Source: Bacteroidia bacterium
GTDB taxonomy: Bacteria > Bacteroidota > Bacteroidia > UKL13-3
DNA: 64,000 bases
Direction: 5' to 3'
NCBI GenBank assembly: GCA_020049855.1
Contig: JAGVLJ010000001.1
Coordinates: 62,001-126,000, forward strand
Shown piece by piece: positions 39,443-48,335 of this stretch. The notes below the pieces were generated by a model, which did not search any database, was not told the DNA's origin, and worked only from the letters and a program-made list of their open reading frames with translations. The stretch's first letter is position 1. The number at the start of each line of letters is the position of its first letter. Both the position numbers and the translations under genes were made by a program.

Positions 39443-41020
39443 TCACTTAAAACTTTCTATATCAACAAGGTTGTTATCTAAATCCCAATCCGCCTTTACA
39501 TGAAAGGTTGTTGACAAAAAAACTATCCTTTCAGGCTGTTGTCCTGTAATAATATCACCACCATCCCAAATTCCGTTTTTATTAGTATCAAAAACTATTT
39601 TAAGACGGTAAACACCAGGTAAAATTTCTTTTAATCTTATCACTCCTTCAGACGATGATATTATTTCCTTATAAACTGCATTTTTTTCAGACAGTAACGA
39701 TATAATTAGCGGTAATTTTTTCGGGTTAATTAAGTTAAGCCCTATGGTACCAAAATCTTCTGGTTTTTTAGCAATAAGGTATGTAACATTTTTTGGTGAA
39801 GGTGTCTGAAAAATATCGATAAATGCCCCATGCCCCAAACCAAGTATATAGGTACCGGAGGATAGTTTTTTATCTGGAATAATAAAAAACGTAAAACTAT
39901 CATGTGTAATTAGTTTAAAAGAAACTTGTAGGGAATCTTGTTTTATGGTAATAGAATCTTTTTTTACCATTACTGCCGGGTTTGATAAATATATACATAT
40001 AGTATCTTCTTTTTGAGCTATACTAACCACCTGCTGGGGGAAACTATTTTCAATATTGTTAAATGAGGGTATACTAATGGTTTTATTAGGATATTTTACC
40101 TCAATAGAATCTGAAAATATTGTAGTGGAAGAGAACAAAAAAAGAGTATCAAAATCCGCACGGTTAGCCCATCTATAAAGGTATTTTGATTTTATTAATG
40201 GGACATAGGTGTTTTTATAAAAAACCAAACCACACGCACCTTTCCCAATATAGACAGTATCTATAATCGAATTGGCGGCATACAGTGGTTTAGTAAATGC
40301 AAAAAGACTCATCTTCCTACTGCTATCAATAACTTCAAGAGCAGTATTTGAGAAGGCAAATAATTCGCCTTTGTCAGCCACGCCATTACTGTTTTCATCT
40401 TTAAAACCGGCAATATAGTAGTGTCCCGGCTTAACGTGGTTTATTTTAAAAACCCCATCGGCAATAGATTTTGTATAAAAAAGAGGCCTTTCCTTTTCAA
40501 CACACGAATCGCAAAGTTTGTTATATAAACCAATGGTAAAATCAGCAATCGGCTGCTTAGTAAAAGAATTGGTTATCATTCCACCCACAAAAAGGGTATC
40601 AATAAAACTTCCCGTTGAAAAGGCGTAATTATATTCAATGGTCTTATTTGATTCATTTAAGTCAGCAATGGAACTACCAAAATTGATAGTATAAGTGGTA
40701 TTTGCTAAAAGGGTTTCACTTTTATCTAAGGAAATATGAACACACTTTCCCGATACGCTAATGCTTGGCTTCTTCTTAAGCGGTGGAGATATAGATATAT
40801 TTTTCTCCGATTCAGATATTGAAATGTACTCATTAAAACAGATTTCTATGTGTTTTGGAGAGAAATAAACACTGCCATTTGGAGGAGTTTCTTTTTGAAC
40901 CGTTGGAGCAAGTTTGTCCACAGGCCCTCCAGTTGGCGCAACAATATTTGCACAAGAATATAACAATAAAAACGAGGATAAAATAAATAATAGGCATATT
41001 GATTGTTTATTTATCTGCAT
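39443..41020 (-). CDS. lipoprotein with bacterial Ig-like domain
   Basis: Lipobox LYSCANIVAPTGGPVDKLAPTVQKETPPNGSVYFSPKHIEICFNEYI. Confidence 0.75.
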   Translation of the reverse strand: MQINKQSICLLFILSSFLLLYSCANIVAPTGGPVDKLAPTVQKETPPNGSVYFSPKHIEICFNEYISISESEKNISISPPLKKKPSISVSGKCVHISLDKSETLLANTTYTINFGSSIADLNESNKTIEYNYAFSTGSFIDTLFVGGMITNSFTKQPIADFTIGLYNKLCDSCVEKERPLFYTKSIADGVFKINHVKPGHYYIAGFKDENSNGVADKGELFAFSNTALEVIDSSRKMSLFAFTKPLYAANSIIDTVYIGKGACGLVFYKNTYVPLIKSKYLYRWANRADFDTLFLFSSTTIFSDSIEVKYPNKTISIPSFNNIENSFPQQVVSIAQKEDTICIYLSNPAVMVKKDSITIKQDSLQVSFKLITHDSFTFFIIPDKKLSSGTYILGLGHGAFIDIFQTPSPKNVTYLIAKKPEDFGTIGLNLINPKKLPLIISLLSEKNAVYKEIISSSEGVIRLKEILPGVYRLKIVFDTNKNGIWDGGDIITGQQPERIVFLSTTFHVKADWDLDNNLVDIESFK

Positions 41021-41900
41021 GTTTTACAATATATAGAACACTTGAATAGTTTCTTTTTTTGCGCGCTTTCCAATTTGAAATTTGCCCGATAATCATTGCT
41101 CTTAAAAATCGGAATCGAGATTTTTTATGTATTTCACTTCTCCAGGAAATATAATATGAATCGAAGATCATAGGCAACCTTTCTACTATTTCCAATCCAT
41201 TTCTTTCAAGTAACATCTCAATTGATTTGTGATTAAAGTGGTAAAGGTGTCTTGGCACATCGTAGCCGTCCCAAAACGAGTTATAGTATTTGGCATCATA
41301 GCTATCGGAGTTTGGAACAGCAACAAATATAAGACCATCAGGTTTCAATACTCGGGTCATATCCTTTAGCCACTCCTGAGGGTTATGAAAGTGCTCAAGT
41401 ACATGCCATAGCGTGATTGCCGAAAAGGTATTGTCAGGAAAATTTTTTATAGCCTCCTCCTTGTGCACGGTGATGCCAAAATGGTCTTTTGCATGTTTCC
41501 TTGCCTCCTCCGAAACATCTAAACCCTCCACTATCCAGCCTCCATTTTGGGCAGTGTTCAAAAAGTAACCCAAGCCACAACCAATGTCCAAAAGGATATC
41601 TTTTTTGTTTAGTCGTTTATTTATTTTATTTATTTTATTTTTCTGACTAATGAAACGAATGATATTATAAAGCACATAGATAGCTCCACTTTTTGTGTTG
41701 GCGTGGGAAATATAATTATTGGTTTGGTAGTATGCGGAAATATGTTCCCTATCGGGCCTTGGGTTTGTGAAAAGCAGAGTACAGTTGATGCAACGTTCCA
41801 AGGTAAACACATGTTGGGTTGCTACAAAATCTTTGCAGGTTCTTTCTCTTATAAAATACTTTCCGCCACAAACCGGACATCTGGATAAAAATTCATTCAT
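41007..41900 (-). CDS. class I SAM-dependent methyltransferase
   Basis: ILLDIGCGLGYFLNTAQNGGWIVEGLDVSEEARKHAK; Zn-binding-like CPVCGG N-terminus; start likely 41900. Confidence 0.85.
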   Translation of the reverse strand: MNEFLSRCPVCGGKYFIRERTCKDFVATQHVFTLERCINCTLLFTNPRPDREHISAYYQTNNYISHANTKSGAIYVLYNIIRFISQKNKINKINKRLNKKDILLDIGCGLGYFLNTAQNGGWIVEGLDVSEEARKHAKDHFGITVHKEEAIKNFPDNTFSAITLWHVLEHFHNPQEWLKDMTRVLKPDGLIFVAVPNSDSYDAKYYNSFWDGYDVPRHLYHFNHKSIEMLLERNGLEIVERLPMIFDSYYISWRSEIHKKSRFRFLRAMIIGQISNWKARKKRNYSSVLYIVKHADK

Positions 41901-41922
41901 TTCGACACAAAAGTAATAAATT

Positions 41923-43785
41923 CTATCGCCCGAATTGCACCAATAGAATAGAGATATCCGAAGGAGACACCCCACTGATTCTGGAGGCTTGTCCAATTGT
42001 GGCGGGTTTAATCTTTGTGAGTTTTTCCCGGGCTTCTGCAGATAGGGAGGTTAGTTTGTGAAAATCAACGTCTGTTGATATACGAACATTTTCAAGACGA
42101 TTAATCTTATCAGCAAGATCTTTTTCTCTTGTTATATACCCATCATATTTAACTAAAATTTCAGCACTAAGAAGCTCCTCTCGGTTGTATATAGCCAGTT
42201 CTTTTGCGATAAAGTCAACTTTTTGAATCAGGTAATCTAAGTTTATCCTGGGTCTTAAAAGCAACGAAGACAATTTTACCTGTTGGTTAATAGAAGAACT
42301 ATCTACATCTGACAGCACAGGATTAGCCGCATTTGGAGTTATCCCAGTTTTGTGAAGATACCGGATAATAGATTTAATATTTGCTTCTTTACTTTCTACT
42401 TTGACAAGCCGGCTGTTATCTGCTAGGCCAATTTTGTAAGCTAGTTTTGTAAGCCTAATGTCCGCATTATCTTGGCGGAGTAAAATTCTGTATTCCGCCC
42501 GTGATGTAAACATCCTATAGGGTTCTTCTGTGCCCTTGTTGATTAAATCATCAATCAAAACACCTATGTAAGCCTCGGACCGTTTAAGAATGAATGGTTT
42601 TTGTTCTCGTAGCTTAAGATGAGCGTTAATTCCAGCCATTAACCCCTGACAAGCGGCTTCTTCATATCCTGTCGTTCCATTAATTTGGCCTGCAAAATAT
42701 AAATTCTCAAACATGTGGGTTTCAAGGGTATTCTTTAATTGCGTTGGTGGGAAGTAATCATATTCTATGGCATAACCAGGCCTGAACATTTTTGCATTCT
42801 CAAACCCGGGAATTAGGCTTAGTGCTTTCATTTGTATATGGTCAGGAAGAGAGGTGGAGAAACCGTTCAGATATGTTTCACAAGTTGACCAACCTTCAGG
42901 TTCTACAAAAATTTGGTGTCGATCTCTTTCGGCAAAGCGGTTTATTTTGTCTTCTATGGAGGGGCAATACCTCGGACCCAAACCACGTATTCGACCTGAG
43001 TACATAGGAGATTCATCGAAACCTGTTCTTAGCACTGCATGTACTTTTTCATTTGTGTATGTTATCCAGCAAGATAGCTGGTTTTTAGGTAGTTGTGTTT
43101 TTTTGAAAGAAAAACCGGAAGGGATCTCATCTCCTTTTTGTTCTTCCATTTTAGTATAATCTATGCTTCTTCCATCAATTCTTGGTGGAGTTCCCGTTTT
43201 CATTCGCCCCGATTGAAACCCCAATGAAACAAGCTGTTCTGTAATACCCGATGAGGCCGGATCCCCCATTCTGCCCCCCCCAAATTGCTTTTGGCCTATA
43301 TGAATAATGCCATTTAGGAACGTTCCATTGGTTAGCACAATTGCCTTCGACTTAAAGGTTATTCCTAGACCTGTGATAACCCCAGCTATTATACCTTTTT
43401 CTATAATTATCTGTTTGACGGAATCCTGCCAAAAATCAATATTTGAACATCCTTCTAGGTATCCTCTCCATAGTGCAGAAAACAACGATCGATCGTTTTG
43501 GCTTCTTGGACTCCACATTGCCGCGCCTTTTGACCGATTGAGCATTCGAAACTGTACCATGCTTTGATCTGAGACTATTCCAGACAAGCCACCAATTGCA
43601 TCTATTTCTCTAATTATTTGGCCCTTAGCTATTCCACCCATAGCTGGATTACATGACATTTGCGCTATTTTGCCCATATCCATTGTAATTAGCAACACCC
43701 TAGAGCCTAGCGTTGCCGCAGCATGAGCCGCTTCGCAACCTGCATGTCCTGCACCTACAATTATTATGTCATAAAATTTACACAT
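41923..43785 (-). CDS. mnmG: tRNA uridine-5-carboxymethylaminomethyl modification enzyme MnmG
   Basis: DIIIVGAGHAGCEAAHAAATLGSRVLLITMDMGKIAQMSCNPAMGGIAKGQI; start probably 43785 (MCKFYD), since the track's MFHVKH extension is encoded by the parS-like site. Confidence 0.93.
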   Translation of the reverse strand: MCKFYDIIIVGAGHAGCEAAHAAATLGSRVLLITMDMGKIAQMSCNPAMGGIAKGQIIREIDAIGGLSGIVSDQSMVQFRMLNRSKGAAMWSPRSQNDRSLFSALWRGYLEGCSNIDFWQDSVKQIIIEKGIIAGVITGLGITFKSKAIVLTNGTFLNGIIHIGQKQFGGGRMGDPASSGITEQLVSLGFQSGRMKTGTPPRIDGRSIDYTKMEEQKGDEIPSGFSFKKTQLPKNQLSCWITYTNEKVHAVLRTGFDESPMYSGRIRGLGPRYCPSIEDKINRFAERDRHQIFVEPEGWSTCETYLNGFSTSLPDHIQMKALSLIPGFENAKMFRPGYAIEYDYFPPTQLKNTLETHMFENLYFAGQINGTTGYEEAACQGLMAGINAHLKLREQKPFILKRSEAYIGVLIDDLINKGTEEPYRMFTSRAEYRILLRQDNADIRLTKLAYKIGLADNSRLVKVESKEANIKSIIRYLHKTGITPNAANPVLSDVDSSSINQQVKLSSLLLRPRINLDYLIQKVDFIAKELAIYNREELLSAEILVKYDGYITREKDLADKINRLENVRISTDVDFHKLTSLSAEAREKLTKIKPATIGQASRISGVSPSDISILLVQFGR

Positions 43786-43792
43786 GTGTCTA

Positions 43793-43808
43793 TGTTTCAC
43801 GTGAAACA
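43793..43808. promoter_or_regulatory. parS-like ParB binding site
   Basis: Perfect 16-bp palindrome TGTTTCACGTGAAACA, identical to the well-known chromosomal parS consensus. Confidence 0.85.
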
Positions 43809-43843
43809 CAGCAAAGGTAAGAAATTTTTGTAGGGTTTATCGC

Positions 43844-43883
43844 AAACAAAAAAGGCGTTCCACGTGGAACGCCTTTTTTGTTT
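43844..43883. terminator. 40-bp perfect palindrome: bidirectional terminator with a parS-like core
   Basis: AAACAAAAAAGGCGTTCCACGTGGAACGCCTTTTTTGTTT, exact inverted repeat; central GTTCCACGTGGAAC (43857-43870) matches the parS core. Confidence 0.8.
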
Positions 43884-43896
43884 TGGGGTATTATTG

Positions 43897-45729
43897 TTAC
43901 TCAGAGTTTAAAAGATAAATCTCTCCGGAATACATTTTTGTGGATCCATTAAGTGTGCCGTATAGTGTGGCCATGTAAAAATATATTCCCTCTGGAAGAA
44001 TTTTTCCATCTTTTTTCCCGTCCCAACCCTGATTTAGGTCTGTAATTCTAGCCACCTCTTCGCCCCATCTATTATAAACAATCATAAAAGATATTTTAAA
44101 GTTAACAAAAGAACAGACCGGTTTGAATATGGTATTTTCGCCAGTGGGCACAAATGCATTTGGGAAAAAGGCAATAATGGGTTGTCGAGCACATGACACG
44201 TTAGAGTGGCATGAGTCGGAAAAGCCAAATGCGTTCACCCCATTTTCAAAGACAATGGTGCGATAGCATATCCCATCCTCTCCAACATCATCAGGTAGGT
44301 TATTGTCCAAAACAAGGGTGTCTTTTGTTTGTATTAAATCTCCCCAGGTTATATTCCCATCAGAACTAAAACCCCGTTGAAGCATATATGACTCAACTGG
44401 GTTTAAAAACCCCATATAAGATGTCCAGATTACTTTAACAGTAGAAACGCCAATGGTCGATGCTTGAATAAATACTGATTTCACAATGTTTGAGCCCAAA
44501 ACAACAGAGTCGCATAAATCATAGCTGAGCACCCTATAGAAATAGTAGCCGGAATTGCCATCGACCTTTGTATCTGTATAACTTTTTTCGGATGTTAAGT
44601 CATTATTTATTGAGTCGATAATTGAAAAATCAATGCCATTAGTTGATCTCAAAATATTAAATTTCTTAATCTCTCCTGTTAGGTCTGGATACCAAGTAAG
44701 TTTGATAGAACCATCATCCAATACATCCGCACACCGAACGTAGCAAAACTTAGGGATAGGCTTTGTAGCACTTCGATACCCAAACGTATTTGAGGACGAA
44801 CTGTAATTTGATCCTGAACTGATTGCTCTTACAAAAAAGGTTAAACTGTCTCCGGGAGTTTGTCCAAAGTGCGTATAGGTTGTTGTTGTTGAATTGGTTT
44901 CGCCAACTTTCATAAATACTCCAAAGTTGGTTGCAGCGTAAATTTCATATTTAGAAACTGGCCAGCCGATTCCTCCAAGTGCCCAAGCTCCGTCATATCT
45001 ATTCCACGAAAGCGAGACAGACTTGTAACATTCGCTTGTAGTAGCGGTAAGAAAAATGGTATGGTGAGGGTCACTAATTGTAGATTCAAGCGTACAGCTA
45101 TCTACGGTTGCAATGCCATAGCCATAAGATTTAATTTGGGGATTTGCAATGCTAGAACCGACTAAGAAATAACTTGCTGGAGTAAATGACAAATCTGCGA
45201 AACCTGCTCCGTCAAAATCTTTAACGGTGTAACCAGCAACGTCCTTAGCATTGACCTTAGACCAGCCGACAACAATTTCACCTGTATAAATGTTTACACT
45301 TACAGAATCAATCTTAGCGCTTATAGGTGTTTTATTTACTGAAATTGTGTCAGAATATATGGGAGTGCTAAAATCACAATCATAATCCACTCGGATGAAA
45401 TATTGGCCACTAACCTTAAAGCTTAGCGCATTAGTGTGAATATATTGGTTGGTTGGGTAAAAAGTAATCACATCAATAATCGTCCAAGAAAGAGAGCTAT
45501 TTTCTCTCCCGTATATATAATATCCAGAAAAAGAGCCACACGGATCTGGAGGAATATTCCAGGATAAAGTAATATTGTTGTCAAACTTACCTGGACATGC
45601 ACGAATCATTTTGATTGGACCGCTCACCGCAATGCTATTTAACTGGCATAAGATGAGCAAAAAACCACCAAATGTGCTAAAAACCAGCTTATTGTAGTCC
45701 GCAAATAATTTCATAAAAATTTTCAACAT
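43897..45729 (-). CDS. fibronectin-type-III-like secreted protein with gliding-motility/T9SS type B C-terminal domain
   Basis: C-terminal FFPNAFVPTGENTIFKPVCSFV...MIVYNRWGEEVARITDLNQGWDGKKDGKILPEGIYFYMATLYGTLNGSTKMYSGEIYLL. Confidence 0.88.
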   Translation of the reverse strand: MLKIFMKLFADYNKLVFSTFGGFLLILCQLNSIAVSGPIKMIRACPGKFDNNITLSWNIPPDPCGSFSGYYIYGRENSSLSWTIIDVITFYPTNQYIHTNALSFKVSGQYFIRVDYDCDFSTPIYSDTISVNKTPISAKIDSVSVNIYTGEIVVGWSKVNAKDVAGYTVKDFDGAGFADLSFTPASYFLVGSSIANPQIKSYGYGIATVDSCTLESTISDPHHTIFLTATTSECYKSVSLSWNRYDGAWALGGIGWPVSKYEIYAATNFGVFMKVGETNSTTTTYTHFGQTPGDSLTFFVRAISSGSNYSSSSNTFGYRSATKPIPKFCYVRCADVLDDGSIKLTWYPDLTGEIKKFNILRSTNGIDFSIIDSINNDLTSEKSYTDTKVDGNSGYYFYRVLSYDLCDSVVLGSNIVKSVFIQASTIGVSTVKVIWTSYMGFLNPVESYMLQRGFSSDGNITWGDLIQTKDTLVLDNNLPDDVGEDGICYRTIVFENGVNAFGFSDSCHSNVSCARQPIIAFFPNAFVPTGENTIFKPVCSFVNFKISFMIVYNRWGEEVARITDLNQGWDGKKDGKILPEGIYFYMATLYGTLNGSTKMYSGEIYLLNSE

Positions 45730-46963
45730 CTAAATGCTTGTTTGCCAGATAGATAAGATTTTCTGAATCAACATCCTTTATTATTTTGAAAAGACCTAAA
45801 TAGTACTCCTTCTTCAAATTGTGGTCTATAAGTATTTTAGTTTTTTCGGACTGCAAAAATGCTCCATCTAAACCTCTTAAGAACGCTCCTAGAAAATAAT
45901 TTTTTGCAATCTCAAGCTCTTTTTTGGGTATTGGTTCTTGTTTTAGCCGTTCAATTTCATTGTATATTTCATTAACGGCAGATGTACGTGAATCATTGTT
46001 TACATCCGTAGCAACATAGAAAACACCATCGCCTCGAAAGGATTCAAGCGATGAAAATATTCCATAAGTCAGACCCTTTTCTTCACGAATATTCTTCATT
46101 AATCTGGAGCCAAAATATCCTCCCAAAATTAAATTTAGTAATTGCATGGGCCTATAGTCCTCATGTGTGCGATCAAACATTCTTTTACCGATACGAATAG
46201 AAGATTGTATCGATTCGCTATGGGGGATAAAGTGTTTTTTTCTTGAATCAGGATTTAAATAAAAATAAGGCAGTTTTTTTTGCGCCCTTTCGTTTCTAAA
46301 ATATAGTTGATTAAAATATCTGCGAATTTCTTCGGTTATTTTGCCTGAACAAATTATCTTTAACCCGACAGCCGAGTAATTTTCCTCAAAGAATGTCTGG
46401 ATCTCTTTTCTATGTAGATTAAGGTAATCTTCCGGATTTGCACTACGTCCATAGGGGTGATTTGCTCCAAAAAGAGCCGAATGAAAGGCTCTCTTGCATA
46501 AGTAATCGGTCTTCTTTTGATTTATTCTTAGCCGACTAGCCTGTGTATTTGTATATGTATACAACTCCTTTTCGGGAATTGAGGCTTCGTTAATTACCTC
46601 ACTAATTAATTCTAAGCATTTGATAACGTGTTTATTAAGACTATATAATGAAATGACAGCATCATCCGCAGAGCAACTGTTTTGGACGAAGGCTCCCAAA
46701 GAGTCTAACTTATCAGAAAGTTCTAGAGCACTATGTTTCATGGTGCCTTCCATTAAAAGGCTATTAGTGGCTGTAGCTAAACAGGTTTTATCCTGTCTTT
46801 TACTTCCAGCGTCAAATATGAAGTCAATTTTAATAACGTCTTCATTGCCTCCGTTTATAAAATAGCAGGGAACACCACTACGGGTTGTAGAAATATCAGC
46901 AGGTAAAAAAGCAAACTCTGTGATGCTGCCGAATTCTGGGGCTATTTTTCTATTTAGAGTCAT
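45689..46963 (-). CDS. M16 family peptidase-like protein (inactive-type partner)
   Basis: M16 fold features (LMEGTMKHSALELSDKLDSLGAF) without HxxEH; adjacent to the active partner. Confidence 0.85.
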   Translation of the reverse strand: MTLNRKIAPEFGSITEFAFLPADISTTRSGVPCYFINGGNEDVIKIDFIFDAGSKRQDKTCLATATNSLLMEGTMKHSALELSDKLDSLGAFVQNSCSADDAVISLYSLNKHVIKCLELISEVINEASIPEKELYTYTNTQASRLRINQKKTDYLCKRAFHSALFGANHPYGRSANPEDYLNLHRKEIQTFFEENYSAVGLKIICSGKITEEIRRYFNQLYFRNERAQKKLPYFYLNPDSRKKHFIPHSESIQSSIRIGKRMFDRTHEDYRPMQLLNLILGGYFGSRLMKNIREEKGLTYGIFSSLESFRGDGVFYVATDVNNDSRTSAVNEIYNEIERLKQEPIPKKELEIAKNYFLGAFLRGLDGAFLQSEKTKILIDHNLKKEYYLGLFKIIKDVDSENLIYLANKHLDVENFYEIICGLQ

Positions 46964-48216
46964 GCCTTTTCAGTAAGATAATTTAAGGTTGAACAATTGG
47001 TTTCGTCTAAAAAATCAATAGCAGTTTGTTTAATATCGGCCGATGAAACATTTTGATATAAATCTAATTCTTCGTTTACAAGATTAGTATTTCCTAAAAA
47101 AGTTGCATAACAAAGAGCCATTCCTTTGTTTAAAATACCCATCTCACCAAAAACAATGGTAGATTCCACTTTTGTTTTTACCTTATTTAACTCATTTTCC
47201 GAAACAAGTTCACTCATTAATTTGTTCAACTCCCTTCGAATACCCATTTTTGCATTTTTGGATGATACGCCCTGATTTACTTTTCCTTCAATTACAATTA
47301 ATCCAGGATCGACATCTCCGGTTATATAAGCCCCAATTTCGCTAAATAACTTTTGTTCTTTTACAAGAGAATTTAGTAAACGGGAAGAGCGGCCACGCGA
47401 AAGAATATCGGTTAAAAGGTCAGCTGCATAATACTCTGAATCCCGTCTGCCCGGGCTATGAAATGCCATGTAAAGGGCATCGGCCGGAACCTTTGATGAT
47501 GATACCGTTTTTTTTCTTTCTTTTTCTTGAGCAGGCTCGGCCGGTAATTCAATTAGTTTTACAGGTTGCGGAGGAATGGGGCCAAACCATTTTTCCGATA
47601 GTTTTTTAACACGCTCCAGAGTAATATTACCTGCTACACACATAATTGCGTTGTTTGGACAATAGTGGTTTTTAAAGAAAGCTTTTACATCATTTAATGT
47701 TGCATTTTCTATGTGCGCTATTTCTTTCCCAATTGTTGGCCATCTATATGGATGAACTTTATATGCAAGAGGTCTAAGCTTTAGCCATACATCTCCGTAT
47801 GGTTGATTCAGGTAGCGTTGTTTAAACTCTTCAATCACTACGCTTCTTTGTATCTCTAAAGAGTCATTGCTAAAGGCTAAACTCAACATTCGGTCAGACT
47901 CAAGCCAAAAACCCGTCTCAATATTTTGAGCTGGAAGAGTGAGATAGTAATTGGTAATATCGTTATTGGTAAACGCATTGTTTTCACCGCCTGCAAGCTG
48001 TAGAGGCCTGTCATATTCGGGAATATTTATCGACCCCCCAAACATAAGGTGTTCAAACAAGTGGGCAAATCCGGTTTTGTTAGGAGCCTCATTTCGGGCT
48101 CCCACTTTATATAGAATATTCATTACTACTAAAGGTGTGCTTTCGTCCCGATGGTGAATAACCTTCAGCCCATTGTTCAGCGTAAACTCGGAAAAGTGAA
48201 TCATAAACCAGTTCAA
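46960..48216 (-). CDS. M16 family zinc peptidase
   Basis: NKTGFAHLFEHLMFGGS (HxxEH motif); ATGA-type overlap with its partner. Confidence 0.92.
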   Translation of the reverse strand: MNWFMIHFSEFTLNNGLKVIHHRDESTPLVVMNILYKVGARNEAPNKTGFAHLFEHLMFGGSINIPEYDRPLQLAGGENNAFTNNDITNYYLTLPAQNIETGFWLESDRMLSLAFSNDSLEIQRSVVIEEFKQRYLNQPYGDVWLKLRPLAYKVHPYRWPTIGKEIAHIENATLNDVKAFFKNHYCPNNAIMCVAGNITLERVKKLSEKWFGPIPPQPVKLIELPAEPAQEKERKKTVSSSKVPADALYMAFHSPGRRDSEYYAADLLTDILSRGRSSRLLNSLVKEQKLFSEIGAYITGDVDPGLIVIEGKVNQGVSSKNAKMGIRRELNKLMSELVSENELNKVKTKVESTIVFGEMGILNKGMALCYATFLGNTNLVNEELDLYQNVSSADIKQTAIDFLDETNCSTLNYLTEKA

Positions 48217-48335
48217 AAGTACTCAAAAAAATACGGTTTAAATAATCTTAAAATCCTCTGAACAAACGAATCAGAAAATAAAGAGGGCTAAAGCGATAAA
48301 GAAGTTACCTTTGTTGAGGATTAAAAAACGAAAGT

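Noticed and set aside
41610-41645. Tandem TTTAT/TTTATT repeat-like run
   Set aside because: Within the methyltransferase CDS, encoding KINKINKRLNKK; simple-sequence codon repetition, not an independent element.
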